DNA from: Leptobrachium leishanense
Lineage: Eukaryota; Chordata; Amphibia; Anura; Megophryidae
Reading direction: 5' to 3'
Assembly (NCBI GenBank): GCA_009667805.1
Contig: RXON01001590.1
Span: 1 to 64,000, forward strand
DNA length: 64,000 nt
Each line of letters starts with the position of its first letter. The first letter of the stretch is position 1. A model generated the notes under the pieces. That model did no database searches. It was given only the letters and a program-made list of their open reading frames with translations, and was not told where the DNA came from. Shown here in pieces: positions 43,438 to 54,243 of the stretch. The translations under genes and the position numbers were made by a program.

Positions 43438-44671
43438 TTAACCCTTTCGCTGCTGAGGCTTTTCACACCTCTGTGCTGAGGTCATTTTTACCGGTTTTGC
43501 TCATCATGTTTAAACGCGTTTTGAAGCTTATTTTAGTATATGACCCAGACATATTATATATCGTTCTTTCCATCAGACTCGGTAGATTCATAATATGTCA
43601 TTATTATATGTATACGTTATGTCATGTCTGTATATTATAACAAAAAATGCAATAAAATATGTATTTTCAATAATTTACAACGTGTAAAGTGTTTTTTTTT
43701 CACATTTTAACATGCGAGCAATTGCGGTTATATTTTGTATGGGGTGCGCTTGTTAAAAAAATTAGAGATGGGGTCTCGTTACATTTTTTTTTGGGGAAAA
43801 TTACGCGATTTTTAACAAACGCACCGCATATAAAAATCGTTAGTGCAGCATCATTGTTCACATTATAATTGAAATGGGAACAATATTGCTGCATTAACAA
43901 ACCAAAAAAAAGAAAAAAAAATGTGTTTGTTTTTTTTATAATTTTTTTTTAAAATATATTTTTAATTTTATTTTTTTTTAAAAAACTTTTTTCACATTCG
44001 AGTTTGGGATCGTTGGAACGGCCATGCTCTGGCCGATCCAACCATACCAAACTTTAATCCCTAGCTGCCACGGATCGGGAGATAGGGAGTTCATTGGAAC
44101 TCCCTATCTCCACCGTTGGTGGCAGTTAGGGGTTAACTCTAGGACTGGCGTCATCGTGCTATGCACGATGACACCAGTCCTCAGGGGGAGTTCCCGGAGG
44201 CTTGGCCGACATCCAAGATGTCGGCCAGCTCCGGGAAAGGATCACGAACAGGTGTTTTTCAGCGCCGATTCGCGATCCAGCTCCCAGGGGTTAATGCCAG
44301 GCACCATTTGGAAGGGCAGGCTGTGCCCTTCCAAATGGTGCCTGGGTTAACCCCCGCAACGCCGCCGATCGGGAGAGAGAGAGGTCCGAAGGACCTCCCC
44401 CCTCCCTTTCAGGCGCCTCCTCCGCACATGCGGGGGGGGGGCGCCTGAATTAGGTGTCATCGCGCTGCCGCGATGACACCTAATTTCAGCGGCTGCGGTT
44501 CCGGATGCTGGGCTGACATCGAGGATGTCAGACCGCACCGGGGGGGCCAGCGATCGGCCGGAACCCGGCCGAACGCTGACCCCAAAGTGAGGACGCGCTC
44601 AGCGCGTCCTCCGCATACCAGCAGCCATGCGGAGGATGCGCTGAGCGCATCCTCCGCATTGAAGTGGTTAA
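43438..44671 (-). mobile_element. piggyBac-like non-autonomous element, copy 3
   Basis: This is the inverted copy of the element at 18492-19732. TTAA flanks both sides (43438-43441 and 44668-44671), starting CCCTTTCGCTGCTGAGG and ending GCATTGAAGTGG. The GC-rich palindromic portion is at the right. The flanks differ from copies 1 and 2, so this is an independent insertion. Confidence 0.88.
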
Positions 44672-44881
44672 AGCATTCTTTGTTTACAGCTTTTTTTCAC
44701 ACCTGCCTAAAACTTTTGCACAGTACTGTAGTTGCCTTAGATCTTGTTGTTTTCTTAGATCTTGTTGTTTTCTGCTTAGACTTCTCACCTATCATGTTTT
44801 GTAGTTCTCTTTAGTTCCTCTGTGACCTTTATCCTCTGTTTAGTTACAGTGTCAGTTCCTTCCTGTCTCGCCCCTGTTCTA

Positions 44882-46205
44882 TAGGGGTTATTCAGAGATC
44901 CGAACTTGCCCCGAAAATGCACCGATCTTCCCCATACGGTGCAATTTTGGGGCCATTCGTCAATTCAAAAGCTGGCAGTTCGGCAAATTTTGGTGATTTG
45001 CCAGCAAGTACGGTGCCTGTTCGGTGGCAGTGAAATACGGTGCCTGTTCGGCGGCAGTGAGTTCCCCTATAGAGAAGCAATGGTTAATCTATTCACATTG
45101 AACAGCAGAGAAATGTCAGTGAAATGCCCTGCTGTTCGGTGGTTTCATTCGACGGGTTTATTCAGGCGAACACCATAGTCTTCAATGATAAAAATATTCC
45201 CGTTTTAATCCAATATCTTTTATATTGACAAATATGTGCATAAACCAGTAAGCCACGTCACCAAGTTCCAAACAACACCCCCCTCTCCTGGTGTGAAAAA
45301 AACAAACAGTATATGAACACAAGATGAGCACGATGACAAGAAAGCAATGAAACAATACTGTCCTTATAATAGATGCTGAACAGATGGGGTCATCACCAGG
45401 AATCTTCTATACTGGGAATTAGGGGATACAACACTGGCATAGCGTAAAACCATAAACCATTAAATGTGGTAAAAAGAATAAATTGTCCCACTCACAAAAT
45501 AAGTGGCACACAATAGGATGAAAAGTGTGCAAACTCGCATATTAAACACAAAGACATTCAGGAACAGGTACCGTCCACTGTATATAGGAAACCATAAGCG
45601 ACCGTCTCAACTTTGGATCCGGAATCTCTGGAAACGGTCCTGTGTCCACAGCATATACAGCAAAGTTTGTCCAGGAAAGCCATATGATAGATAAGTGTGA
45701 CATCCTCGAGCTCTTGAGGAAGTGACACTTATTTATTAGACGAAACACGTCAAGCGTATCTATCGTACGGCTTTCCTGGACGAACTTTGCTGTATATGCT
45801 GTGGACACAGGACCGTTTCCAGAGATTCCGGATCCAAAGTTGACCGTTTATGCACATATTTGTCAATATAAAAGATATTGGATTAAAACGGGAATATTTT
45901 AACATTGAAGCCTATGGGATTCGCCTGAATAAACCTGCCGAATGAAACCACCAAACAGCAGGGCATTTCGGCAACTTTTCACTGCTGGTTTTTGTTCTCT
46001 GAATAAACGAAGCATTGCTTCTCTATGGGGATTTCACTGCCCTCGAACAGGCACCGAACAGGCACCGTATGTGCAGGCAATTCGCCAACATTTGGCGAAC
46101 TGCCCGCTCTCTGAATAGCCGAATGGCCAGGAAAGGTAACCGTACGCTGAATTTCACTGTTCAGTTACCTTTCGGCCACAATTCGGATCTCTTTGAATAA
46201 CCCTG
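44882..46205. mobile_element. Fold-back element with B-family arms
   Basis: The left arm (44882-45246) and right arm (45846-46205), about 360 bp each, are inverted copies of the B family. They begin AGGGGTTATTCAGAGATCCG and end CGGATCTCTTTGAATAACCC. Their inner ends are perfectly matched through CAATATCTTTTATATTGAC and TTTGTCAATATAAAAGATAT. The 600-bp centre contains a second palindrome. The whole could form one very long hairpin. No coding sequence is recognised. Confidence 0.8.
45608..45842. repeat. Inner palindrome with a hammerhead-like loop
   Basis: The arms of about 85 bp, beginning CAACTTTGGATCCGGAATCT on the left and ending AGATTCCGGATCCAAAGTTG on the right, flank a loop. The loop holds CTTGAGGAAGTG, then CGAAACACGTCAAGCGTATC. 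The second part matches the GAAA, stem III and UH portion of the motif at 33531-33595. The CUGAUGA block is degraded. Confidence 0.7.
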
Positions 46206-46438
46206 CCTATGTTAATTCCAGACATTTTTGTTCAGTATTTTTTTTTTCCCCGTTCGGTGGCTAGTCAGTGCTGTGTTCTGCAGCTGCTTGTGGGTGTGTT
46301 TGGTGGCTGTCTGGAAGATTTAGGCCCAGCAGGTCTGCAGCGACTGTCCGATGGTTTGGCAGTGGCTTTCAGCAGCTGATTAATCACACTCCAGGGACCC
46401 TGCGGTGACATTTCGGTGCTCTCTGAATAACCCTGTTC
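46206..46438. mobile_element. Probable B-family terminal fragment
   Basis: The block ends TTTCGGTGCTCTCTGAATAA followed by CCCTG, the B terminus, and contains AGGGACCCTGCGGTGA. It lies directly beside the fold-back element, sharing the orientation of its right arm. Confidence 0.4.
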
Positions 46439-47182
46439 GTTTCTCCTTGTTTGCCCTCTTTCTGTCTCACTCCTCTAAGCGGTCTCGCTGTGAACTTGCA
46501 GAGCTCTTGCTATAGACTTGCCATTGCAACTTTGCTCTTGTGTTCTGTCTCCACCCTGCCCCTGGTGGTGAAGGGCCTCCATGTCTGTTTTCAACTGTGG
46601 TGTGTTTGGCTGTGCTGTCTGGGGCCGATCTGGGGTTCTGATGTGATCTCCTGGTCTGGGTTCACATGGCCCAATCACACAGGCCCACTTCCTATATATA
46701 TCCCAGCAGCTGTCATGCCCCACGCCGCTGTCGGACCGCAGCCGCCATGTTGGGACACCTTGCACACTCACCCGAGGTCCCTCGTGGCGCTTTGCTCCCT
46801 GGTTCCGGTCTTCAACTCGGAGGAGGAGAGCCAGGATGTGTCCCACGCCATCTCCGGGATCCAACTGAGCAGAAACCAAGCGCGCATGCGCGATCGTCCA
46901 TCCTAAAGCATGAAGACCTAGGTGCTCTGGCGCCCTCTGCTGGTCAAGTAAAGATACTGCATTACACCTGCACTGGAGATCCTCGTATGCCACCAATTAA
47001 CCTATCAAGTACTCAGGTATCCCAACTCCACCTACGAGCCCCAGGTGAATGGTGTTCTTATGATCCTCTGAACCGTATTTAAATCTGCCGCCTTTCCCAG
47101 TTCATTAACCAGGTTATACTGTGGTTCATCACCACGTTATCCAGTGGTTCCTCTTCGTATCTGCTCTAAGAGAATCCCGACT
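46439..47182. other. Possible LTR-like or other repeat sequence, unassigned
   Basis: One copy of the 31-bp unit found at 49970 is present near 46500. A TATATATA box near 46693 is followed by a GC-rich segment. No protein motifs are recognisable in the open frames here, so I leave the class open. Confidence 0.3.
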
Positions 47183-47945
47183 TCCAGACCGGCTTCCACG
47201 GTACCAGCTCCGCTTCCAGACCTGCTTCCACGGTACCAGCTCCGCTTGCAGGCCTGCTTCCACGGTACCAGCTCCGCTTCCAGGCCTGCTTCCACGGTAC
47301 CAGCTCCGCTTCCAGACCTGCTTCCACGGTACCAGCTCCGCTTCCAAACCTGCTTCCACGGTACCAGCTCCGCTTCCAGGCCTGCTTCCACGGTACCAGC
47401 TCCGCTTCCAGACCTGCTTCCACGGTACCAGCTCCGCTTCCAGACCTGCTTCCACGGTACCAGCTCCGCTTCCAGACCTGCTTCCACGGTACCAGCTCCG
47501 CTTCCAGACCTGCTTCCACGGTACCAGCTCCGCTTCCAGACCTGCTTCCACGGTACCAGCTCCGCTTCCAGACCTGCTTCCACGGTACCAGCTCCGCTTT
47601 CAGTCCTGCTTCCACGGTACCAGCTCCGCTTCTAGACCTGCTTCCACGGTACCAGCTCCGCTTCCAGACCTGCTTCCACGGTACCAGCTCCGCTTCCAGG
47701 CCTGCTTCCACGGTACCAGCTCCGCTTCCAGACCTGCTTCCACGGCACCAGTTCCATCTTCAGGCTTGCTACCACAGTGCCAGTTCCATCTTCAGGCTTG
47801 CTACCACAGTGCCAGTTTCCTCTCCAGGCTTGCCTCCACAGTGCCAGCTCCATCTACAGGCTCGCCTCCACAGTACCAGCTCCATCTACAGGCTCGCCTC
47901 CACGGTACCAGCTCCATCTACAGGCTTGCTTCCATACCCACGGTA
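47183..47945. repeat. 32-bp minisatellite, about 17 regular units plus a diverged tail
   Basis: The unit contains CCACGGTACCAGCTCCGCTT and CCAGACCTGCTT (32 bp; starts at 47196 and 47228 confirm the period). After about 47745 the units diverge to CCACAGTGCCAGTTCCATCT-type. All frames are open on both strands, giving frames up to 369 residues that cycle every 32 residues; these are by-products. KpnI-like GGTACC palindromes recur in each unit. Confidence 0.93.
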
Positions 47946-48432
47946 CCAGTTCCAGTTCCTATCTTCAAGTCTAATTCATCTACCCTGGTCTATTTCAAAG
48001 ATTACAACTCGTGTTATTTACCCCTACAATCCTTTGTTCTGGACTTAACGCAAGATTTCTTTGACAAGAGTAATCTTTTGTTCTGGACTTATATTTTGTT
48101 CCATCCAGTAAACGCTGAACTGATCATACATCTCCTGGTCTCCTTCTTCGGCTTGCCATTGGGTTCCATACACACAACACTACACAGGGGTCATAGCCTC
48201 TGCCCTTACAGCAGCACAGAGCCTCATTGACGATTTGTGAAGTTTGATGGTGGTTGTGTCCTGTTTGTTCCTGAGTTGCTGCAAAGCATTCTAGTCTTGA
48301 TTATTCTGGTTTTGACCTCGGCTGTATTTCTGACGTTCCTTTCCTGCCTGCTCCTGGTACTCTGCATTCTGATCTGTTGCCAACCTTTGCCTGCCTGACC
48401 ATTCTTATACGTTTCATGTTCCCTGTATCTTG

Positions 48433-49411
48433 CAGGGGCGGATCCAGAGCCTAGTCTCGGGAAGGGCAATGACTGATGAATGATGATGAAGATGAGGGCA
48501 GGCAGAGTAGGGCAGGCAGGCAAAAAAATCACACCATTTATTATCATTCACTTGACTGAAAAACTCACCGTCTCAGTCTCTGACTGACAGTGTCTTCTCT
48601 CAGTCTCTCTCACTCGAGTGCACTGCAGTGTGACTGTGCCGCTGACGCTGTGCGAGTGGCGTGCGCACGCACTCGCAGCAGGCCAGCGGACTTAGCCACA
48701 GCACTCATGACACTGACTGGTCTGACAGGCTGCTCAGCTGCTGCTCAGCAGCACACAGGGCACGCCACAGGCTGCTGCTGCACTGTGTGCAGCAGAGCCA
48801 GAGACAATGTGGCGCCTCCTGCTCGCTTTCCCGCCCATGTGACACTCACCATGTGACACTGACTGACCACGTCACCAGTCCAGCGCCCGCCCCGGATGCA
48901 CACGTGACTGAGGAGGAGGCTGAGCTAGTGACATAGGGCTGGGCTGCAGCTGGGCATGGCTGGTGCTCGCCTCGCTCCTCACTTCCTGACACCTGTTCTT
49001 CCTGTTCCTGCTCGCTCGCTGGCTGCAGCTGCCGCCTCGCTCGCTTTGTTTGAGTCGGCGGTGGCGGCGGAAGCCTGGCCCTTGCAGCCAGTGCGTGGCC
49101 GTGAGACGTGAGGGCTGTGAGCGGAGGTTGAGCTCAGCGGCGGACATTACAATCAGTATATCAAATTAAATTTTAGACAGCAGCCGCCGGCGCTGCCACA
49201 GTCAGTCAGACAGACAGTGAGTGAGAGTCGAGAGAGAGAGGATAATGGGCAGGCAGTGCGCGCCGCGGGTCGCGGCAGGCGCTGCTGCCTTCAGTTAGGC
49301 CGGCCCGGCAAGATATAATGCACTAAGTAAGTCTGTAAGGCAGTAAAAGTAAATTTATCAGAATCTCGGGGGGGGGCAATTGCCCCGTTGCCCCCCCCGG
49401 ATCTGCCCCTG
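48433..49411. mobile_element. hAT element, 979 bp, perfect target duplication
   Basis: The ends CAGGGGCGGATCCAG and GGATCTGCCCCTG lie between exact copies of GTATCTTG (48425-48432 and 49412-49419). The interior is GC-rich, with CACTGACTGG-like and CAGTCAGTCAG words, and has no recognisable transposase. The terminus is typical of widespread vertebrate hAT families. Confidence 0.93.
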
Positions 49412-49969
49412 GTATCTTGTGTGTCTTAGTTTAGTATATTCTCCGAGGCCATTACAAGGACCTCTTTAGTGGAGGATTTTTGTATATCGTGTTAACCCTC
49501 ACTTTTCTTGTTCCCACTGCTCTGTAATACTTTGTGAGGCATTCTCCCTAGTTAGAGGCCAACTAAAGGACCTACCCCAGCTTAGTATTCCTTTAGTTCT
49601 TCTAGTCCTCTTGTTCCTTGTGTCTGTCTGGTTACTGCATAGCCCTGACGTGGAATTCAGTTCCGGTATCACAAAATCTGTCAGTGTGCTGACTGCCCTG
49701 CAGTCTGATCAATTCATTGCCTGTCCTGCCGAATGTCAGTTCTAACGTTTCAGTCTCGCAAGCTGATGTCTTGTTATGTGCTCTAAGTTGTCTATTGGTC
49801 TCGAAACATTTTGGAGCTTAGTAGCAGTTCTCTTGTCATGGTCCTTGGTTTTGGTAAAAAATGTCTATTATTTATTTGTCCTGTGTCTAGTCAGTAGCTC
49901 ATCTGCCTAAAGGGCTTCACTCCATGTTCCAAGCCACCACGATGGCCCAACCGGGGCCAACCGTTACAT

Positions 49970-50321
49970 CTTGCTAGAGACTTGCCATTGCAACTTTGCT
50001 CTTGCTATAGACTTGCCATCGTAACTTTGCTCTTGCTAGAGACTTGCCATTGCAACTTTGCTCTTGCTAGAGACTTCCCATTGCAACTTTGTTCTTACTA
50101 TAGGCTTGCCATTGCAATGTTGCTCTTGCTAGAGACTTGCCATTGCAACTTTGCTCTTGCTATAGACATGCCATCGCAACTTTGCTCTTGCTAGAGACTT
50201 GCCATTGCAACGTTGCTCTTGCTAGAGACTTGCCATTGCAACTTTGCTCTTGCTAGAGACTTGCCATTGCAACTTTGCTCTTGCTAGAGACTTGCCATTG
50301 CAACTTTGCTCTTGCTAGATG
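49970..50321 (+). repeat. 31-bp minisatellite, left part
   Basis: Units of CTTGCTAGAGACTTGCCATT plus GCAACTTTGCT, period 31 (CTTGCCA at 49981, 50012 and 50043), about 11 units. The array continues at 51436 after a solo LTR. Confidence 0.93.
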
Positions 50322-50325
50322 CTTG

Positions 50326-51435
50326 TGTAGCGCTGTGTTAAAATCTTGCTGCTGGCAGTACCTATTTTTGGCCACAAGATGGAGACAATCGCGATTAGAG
50401 ACACTGGACATTGGGACTACATTTCCCGGCGTGCTTTGCAAGGAGACAGGAAGTGGGTGGGACCGAGCAGACTTACATCCCGAACCTCGTGGAGAACGCG
50501 CCAGAGCGCGCCAGGGAACGAGAGAGAGCAGACGCAGTGCCAGACATCGCGAGAGGGCCTAGGCCAGAGCGCGAGTGAGACCTGACAGTTTCTTTATCGG
50601 GTCATTCAGCACAAGTGAAGGAGACCTCCAAGTTCCAGAGATTGCTGCAGATCGAACAATCCGAAGACCTCGAGTGAGGAGTTACCGCGAGTTGATCGGA
50701 TACGGAAAGCAGGCGGTGAGCTGGACAAGTCGTGGACAAGCTACGGAAAGTCAGACAACGGATCCAGCCGCAAGTATCCCCAGTCAATATCGAGCGGAGA
50801 GACGTCCTGGGTCAGCGGAGCCTAAAGCAACCGGTGGATGGGTGAGAGGCCTCCAAGGCCGTTTGTAAATAAAGAACACGCTGCTGTTTTCTCTTTAAAG
50901 TCCACAGGGCCCCAACTTGACTAGTCGAAGACATTCCTTAAGTAAATTCACTGGCCAGTTGAACAGTACCCAGGTACCACACACACATACACACCTTTTA
51001 CATTCCGGTACTTAACCTGTGCAGGACTCATTCTGTTACGATTCGGAACAGGGGTTAAAGATACGTTCCGAATAATATTTTTCTCTTTTCCGCTGCGCGT
51101 TTACCGTAATACGAAGAGATTGTATTTTTGGGTTTCGCTACCTGTCCCTTTTTCGAATTTCGTGCAATTGCATTTCTTTTCTGTTCGGTTGTGAATATAT
51201 TTTTTCCGAAATACGAAGCCTCGTGTTTCGTTTCTTTCCCGCTACGCGCTTTTACCGCGATACGAAAGTACTGTAATAATATCTGTGAATACCGTGTCTC
51301 AACGTCTGCTTACTATTTTAGTAAACTATTTAAATGATAAAAACTCACAGCGGTGTTGGTGTATTTTTTTTCCCTAGTGCGGGGAGACTGACCCGTGGTT
51401 CATTTTTAGCGGCTCCTCCGGGAGTGAGCGCTACA
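50326..51435 (+). mobile_element. Solo LTR inserted in the 31-bp array
   Basis: The 1110-bp element starts TGTAGCGCT and ends AGCGCTACA, a perfect 9-bp inverted repeat with TG...CA ends. It is flanked by CTTG on both sides (50322-50325 and 51436-51439). An AATAAA signal lies near 50868. No internal retroviral or Ty3/gypsy genes are present, so it is a solo LTR left by recombination. The strand is inferred from the polyadenylation signal. Confidence 0.8.
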
Positions 51436-51612
51436 CTTGCCATTGCAACTTTGCTCTTGCTAGAGACTTGCCATTGCAACTTTGCTCTTGCTAGAGACTT
51501 GCCATTGCAACTTTGCTCTTGCTAGAGACTTGCCATTGCAACGTTGCTCTTGCTAGAGACTTGCCATTGCAACTTTGCTTGTGCTAGAGGCTTGCCATTG
51601 CAACTTTGCTTG
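51436..51612 (+). repeat. 31-bp minisatellite, right part
   Basis: About five to six more units of the 49970 array, with the same ACTTGCCATTGCAACTTTGC core. The two parts were one array before the LTR inserted. Confidence 0.9.
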
Positions 51613-52404
51613 AAAATGTGCAGGAAGATTGCAAGACTTACAATTCAAATGTGCCGTTTGTTTGTGGCAAGTTATCTTTGCTATCTGGGACTGTGTCAGT
51701 TTCCTTCCTGTCTCGTCCCTGTCTACTTTGTTCCCTTCTTCTCTTGCCTTTGTTTAGTTAGTTATTCCTTGTCTGTTTCTCGTCAGTCATTCTTTGTTAG
51801 CAGTGAACCTCCATTATTCAGCTCTGTCTATTGTTGTTTATTTTGTCCTTGTGTTTCCTATTAAATTTATTGTTGCCCTGGAATCCGCCTGGCCTCTCCT
51901 CATTATCACCGCACACTGACTCGCTGGTGCTCGCATCCACACGACTCGCTTGACATTCACTGTGTCACGAGTCAGGTTAAGAACTAAAGAAAAAGCCTCA
52001 CAAATCTCCACTGGAAGCTGTAAATAAAAAGGTTTAATTAAACTACAACCAAACACATATCAGAAATCTATGTAGCAGACGGTGAGTGCACTTCACGGGG
52101 ACATGTCAGGCATTGTGAACTCTCCCAAATCATTTCTTCATATTAAAACAAGTATCCCCATCATTTACCTGTGCCTTTAGTGAGTTGTGATAAGTTTTCA
52201 TGATTCTGTGGTGCTATGGGCATGATCTCTGCCATGTCTTGGGGTATGGATTTGTCGTAGGAGACACGGGGACCTATTGCACATTCTTTTGGATCAGACG
52301 GGAGAGGTTTTCGGCCTATTCAGATGTCAATAAGGAAGGAAAAGAATATTGGACAGTAAAATAATTATCCTTTAATAATATTATATATATATATATATTA
52401 TGTA
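51613..52404. other. No recognised feature
   Basis: A T/C-rich stretch (CCTTCCTGTCTCG and similar, also seen near 44855) suggests another repeat family whose limits I cannot define. A (TA)n run lies near 52383. Confidence 0.35.
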
Positions 52405-52589
52405 ATTTTACCAGGAAGGATACATTGAGATTTCTCTCATTTTCAGTATGTCCTGGGTTGAAGAACATTGAATTGTTACGGAAATACAAAGTAATAAAAT
52501 GCAAGATATTAAAAACAAAACACAAATATACAGATTAACCCAGAAAATAAATATGTAGGAAATATAGTTACTATGTTACATGTTTACAG

Positions 52590-53736
52590 TAGGGATGAGC
52601 TGTTCAGTTCGGAGTTCGACTCGAATATTGGCAGGTCGAAAGTTCGCAAACTTCGAACATTTTGGCGTGTTCGGTTCGAGTTAGAAAAATTCGTTTTTGA
52701 AAAAAGTATAAAAAATGCTTAAAAAAAATACAAAAAATTCTAGAAATAAAGAGACTCTTTACTGCAGAATATTATAAGCAACGGTTTATTAGATATTGAA
52801 TTAAAAAACTACCTAATGTCTAGGTGCAAAGAATCTCACCTCTAAGTGTGCTCTCAAACAGCGTAAACAACAGGTGTTTAATTAGTGTTTGGAAATAACA
52901 TGTGCTTCTAATTAGCAATTAGAATTTTATACATTGCCTGCAGACTGGGTGGAGCTCCTGCACATGTATGAACAAACACTGTGCTTGTTTTGAATTCTAA
53001 GAAGTGTTCATTTCTACTATATGATCCTCTCTGATATGTTGTTTAACCCCTTAAGGACCAGGGCTCTGTAAAGCCAATCATGAATGATGTAGGTGTTACG
53101 TCATTTGTCATCAAGGGCTTAATAAAATCTTTATCACACTCCTTAGATTTAAACATAGTATTCCAGTATTTGTATGTCATGTACCTCTCCCGAAGGGCCT
53201 ATGTGAGCATACAATTATTATTGTGTTAGAAATGTCTATCATAAAGCGTACAAGCTGAGTCCCTAGAGCCTCTGACTATCCATTGTCATATATACCTTGC
53301 TTTGTACATAGAATACATTCCGTCATCTAACAGGATAGTAACCAGTCCCTGTGCATTTTAACTCCTTAAGGGTGGCTAGGTGTCGGGTGTTTCTATACAT
53401 CCTACAAATCCGCCACTTCACGAGCAGGTTATGGGGACCTCCTAGGCACGATATTTGAAGGAATTTTTTGTTTTTATTTTTAACCTTATTTTATGGAAAA
53501 CTCAGTTCCTTTAAAAACGTCTTTTTTTTAAAAACTTTTTGTCCTTGTTTCCTGTCCCCCAGGGCACTACCCAGACCGCCATACACCTTTTATGGCAAAT
53601 ATCTTGCATATATGCCCTCTTGGAGGGTACTCTAAAAATCAAACTTTTGAGTCCCATTGAGTTCGGGTCGAGTTCGAACTCGAACGTTTGAAATTGCTCG
53701 AATGCGAACCGAACTCGGGTGTTCGGCTCATCCCTA
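52590..53736. mobile_element. hAT element, 1147 bp, perfect target duplication
   Basis: The ends TAGGGATGAGC and GCTCATCCCTA are flanked by exact copies of GTTTACAG (52582-52589 and 53737-53744). The target lies in the 39-bp motif of the LINE UTR. The terminal regions are rich in TTCGAACTCGAA words. The internal part shares GACTCTTTACTGCAGAATAT and GCATATATGCCCTCTTGGAG with 39001-39858. It has no transposase. Confidence 0.94.
53043..53122. mobile_element. 80-bp TTAA-flanked micro-MITE inside the hAT
   Basis: TTAA at 53043 and 53119 bound CCCCTTAAGGACCAGGG ... TCATCAAGGGC, with CCCTT shared at the inverted ends. A similar TTAACCCCTTAAGGACTGGG begins at 60196 without an evident partner. Confidence 0.5.
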
Positions 53737-53764
53737 GTTTACAGGCACATTCTGTATATAGTCA

Positions 53765-54241
53765 CTGTGTTACATGTTTACAGGTGCATTCTGTATTGAA
53801 GTATGTTAATAGAGATCTCTTAAGGGACTTTAGACTGGGGGAAGATTTCATAGCGTCTGGGAGGTTATTCCATATTTGTGGTGCTCTGTAGGAAAATGAG
53901 GATGGAGACACTTTCTTTTTGTATTTTGGTATTGCGAGTAAGATGTTGGTCCTGGATCGGAGGGTATAGGAAGAGGGAACTGCTGGAGGAAGCAGTCTAT
54001 TTAGGTAGGGTGGTAGCTTCCCAGAAAATCTCTTAAACACCAGGTTGGAAAGGTGAAGGGTGCGTCTAGATTCCAGCGACGGCCAGTTTAGCTCTTTTAA
54101 CATGTCACAATGGTGGGTCATGTAGTTACGTTGTAGCACAAAGCGGCAGAATGAGTTACACGATGTAGTAAGTTTCTGAAGGTGTGTTTGCGGGGCGGCT
54201 GCATATACTACATCTCCGTATTGAATAGCCAGCATAAGCAT
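53765..54241 (-). pseudogene. LINE reverse transcriptase, C-terminal part
   Basis: An uninterrupted minus frame of 159 residues begins MLMLAIQYGDVVYAAAPQTH. It continues with FCRFVLQRNYMTHHC, LKELNWPSLESRRTLH, GKLPPYLNRLLPPAVPSSY and FSYRAPQIWNNLPDAMK, then SLKSLKRSLLTYFN. LQYGD.VYA..P...L.KL and the final RAP..WN.LP block place it at the RT C-terminus of CR1/Rex1/L2-type LINEs. It retains the part deleted in the 31317-31690 copy. It is truncated 5'. Confidence 0.82.
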
Positions 54242-54243
54242 TT

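Larger units (their letters stand above)
52405..54243 (-). mobile_element. LINE 3' half, split by a hAT insertion
   Basis: The element is on the minus strand: RT C-terminus at 54241-53765, then 3' UTR with the 39-bp motif, then the hAT at 52590-53736, then the end of the UTR to TGGTAAAATTACATAATA near 52405. Without the hAT it aligns along its length with 31018-31690 and extends further 5'. Confidence 0.82.

Noticed and set aside
47121..48230. 369-residue frame with 32-residue repeats
   Set aside because: Covers the 32-bp minisatellite; the non-repetitive tail has no recognisable domain and the opposite strand is equally open.
48590..49147. GC-rich frames as a CpG-island gene candidate
   Set aside because: They lie inside the 979-bp hAT element with exact target duplications and have no domain.
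27139..51612. CRISPR-like appearance of regularly spaced short repeats
   Set aside because: Repeats are contiguous with no unique spacers, in a eukaryotic transposon context.
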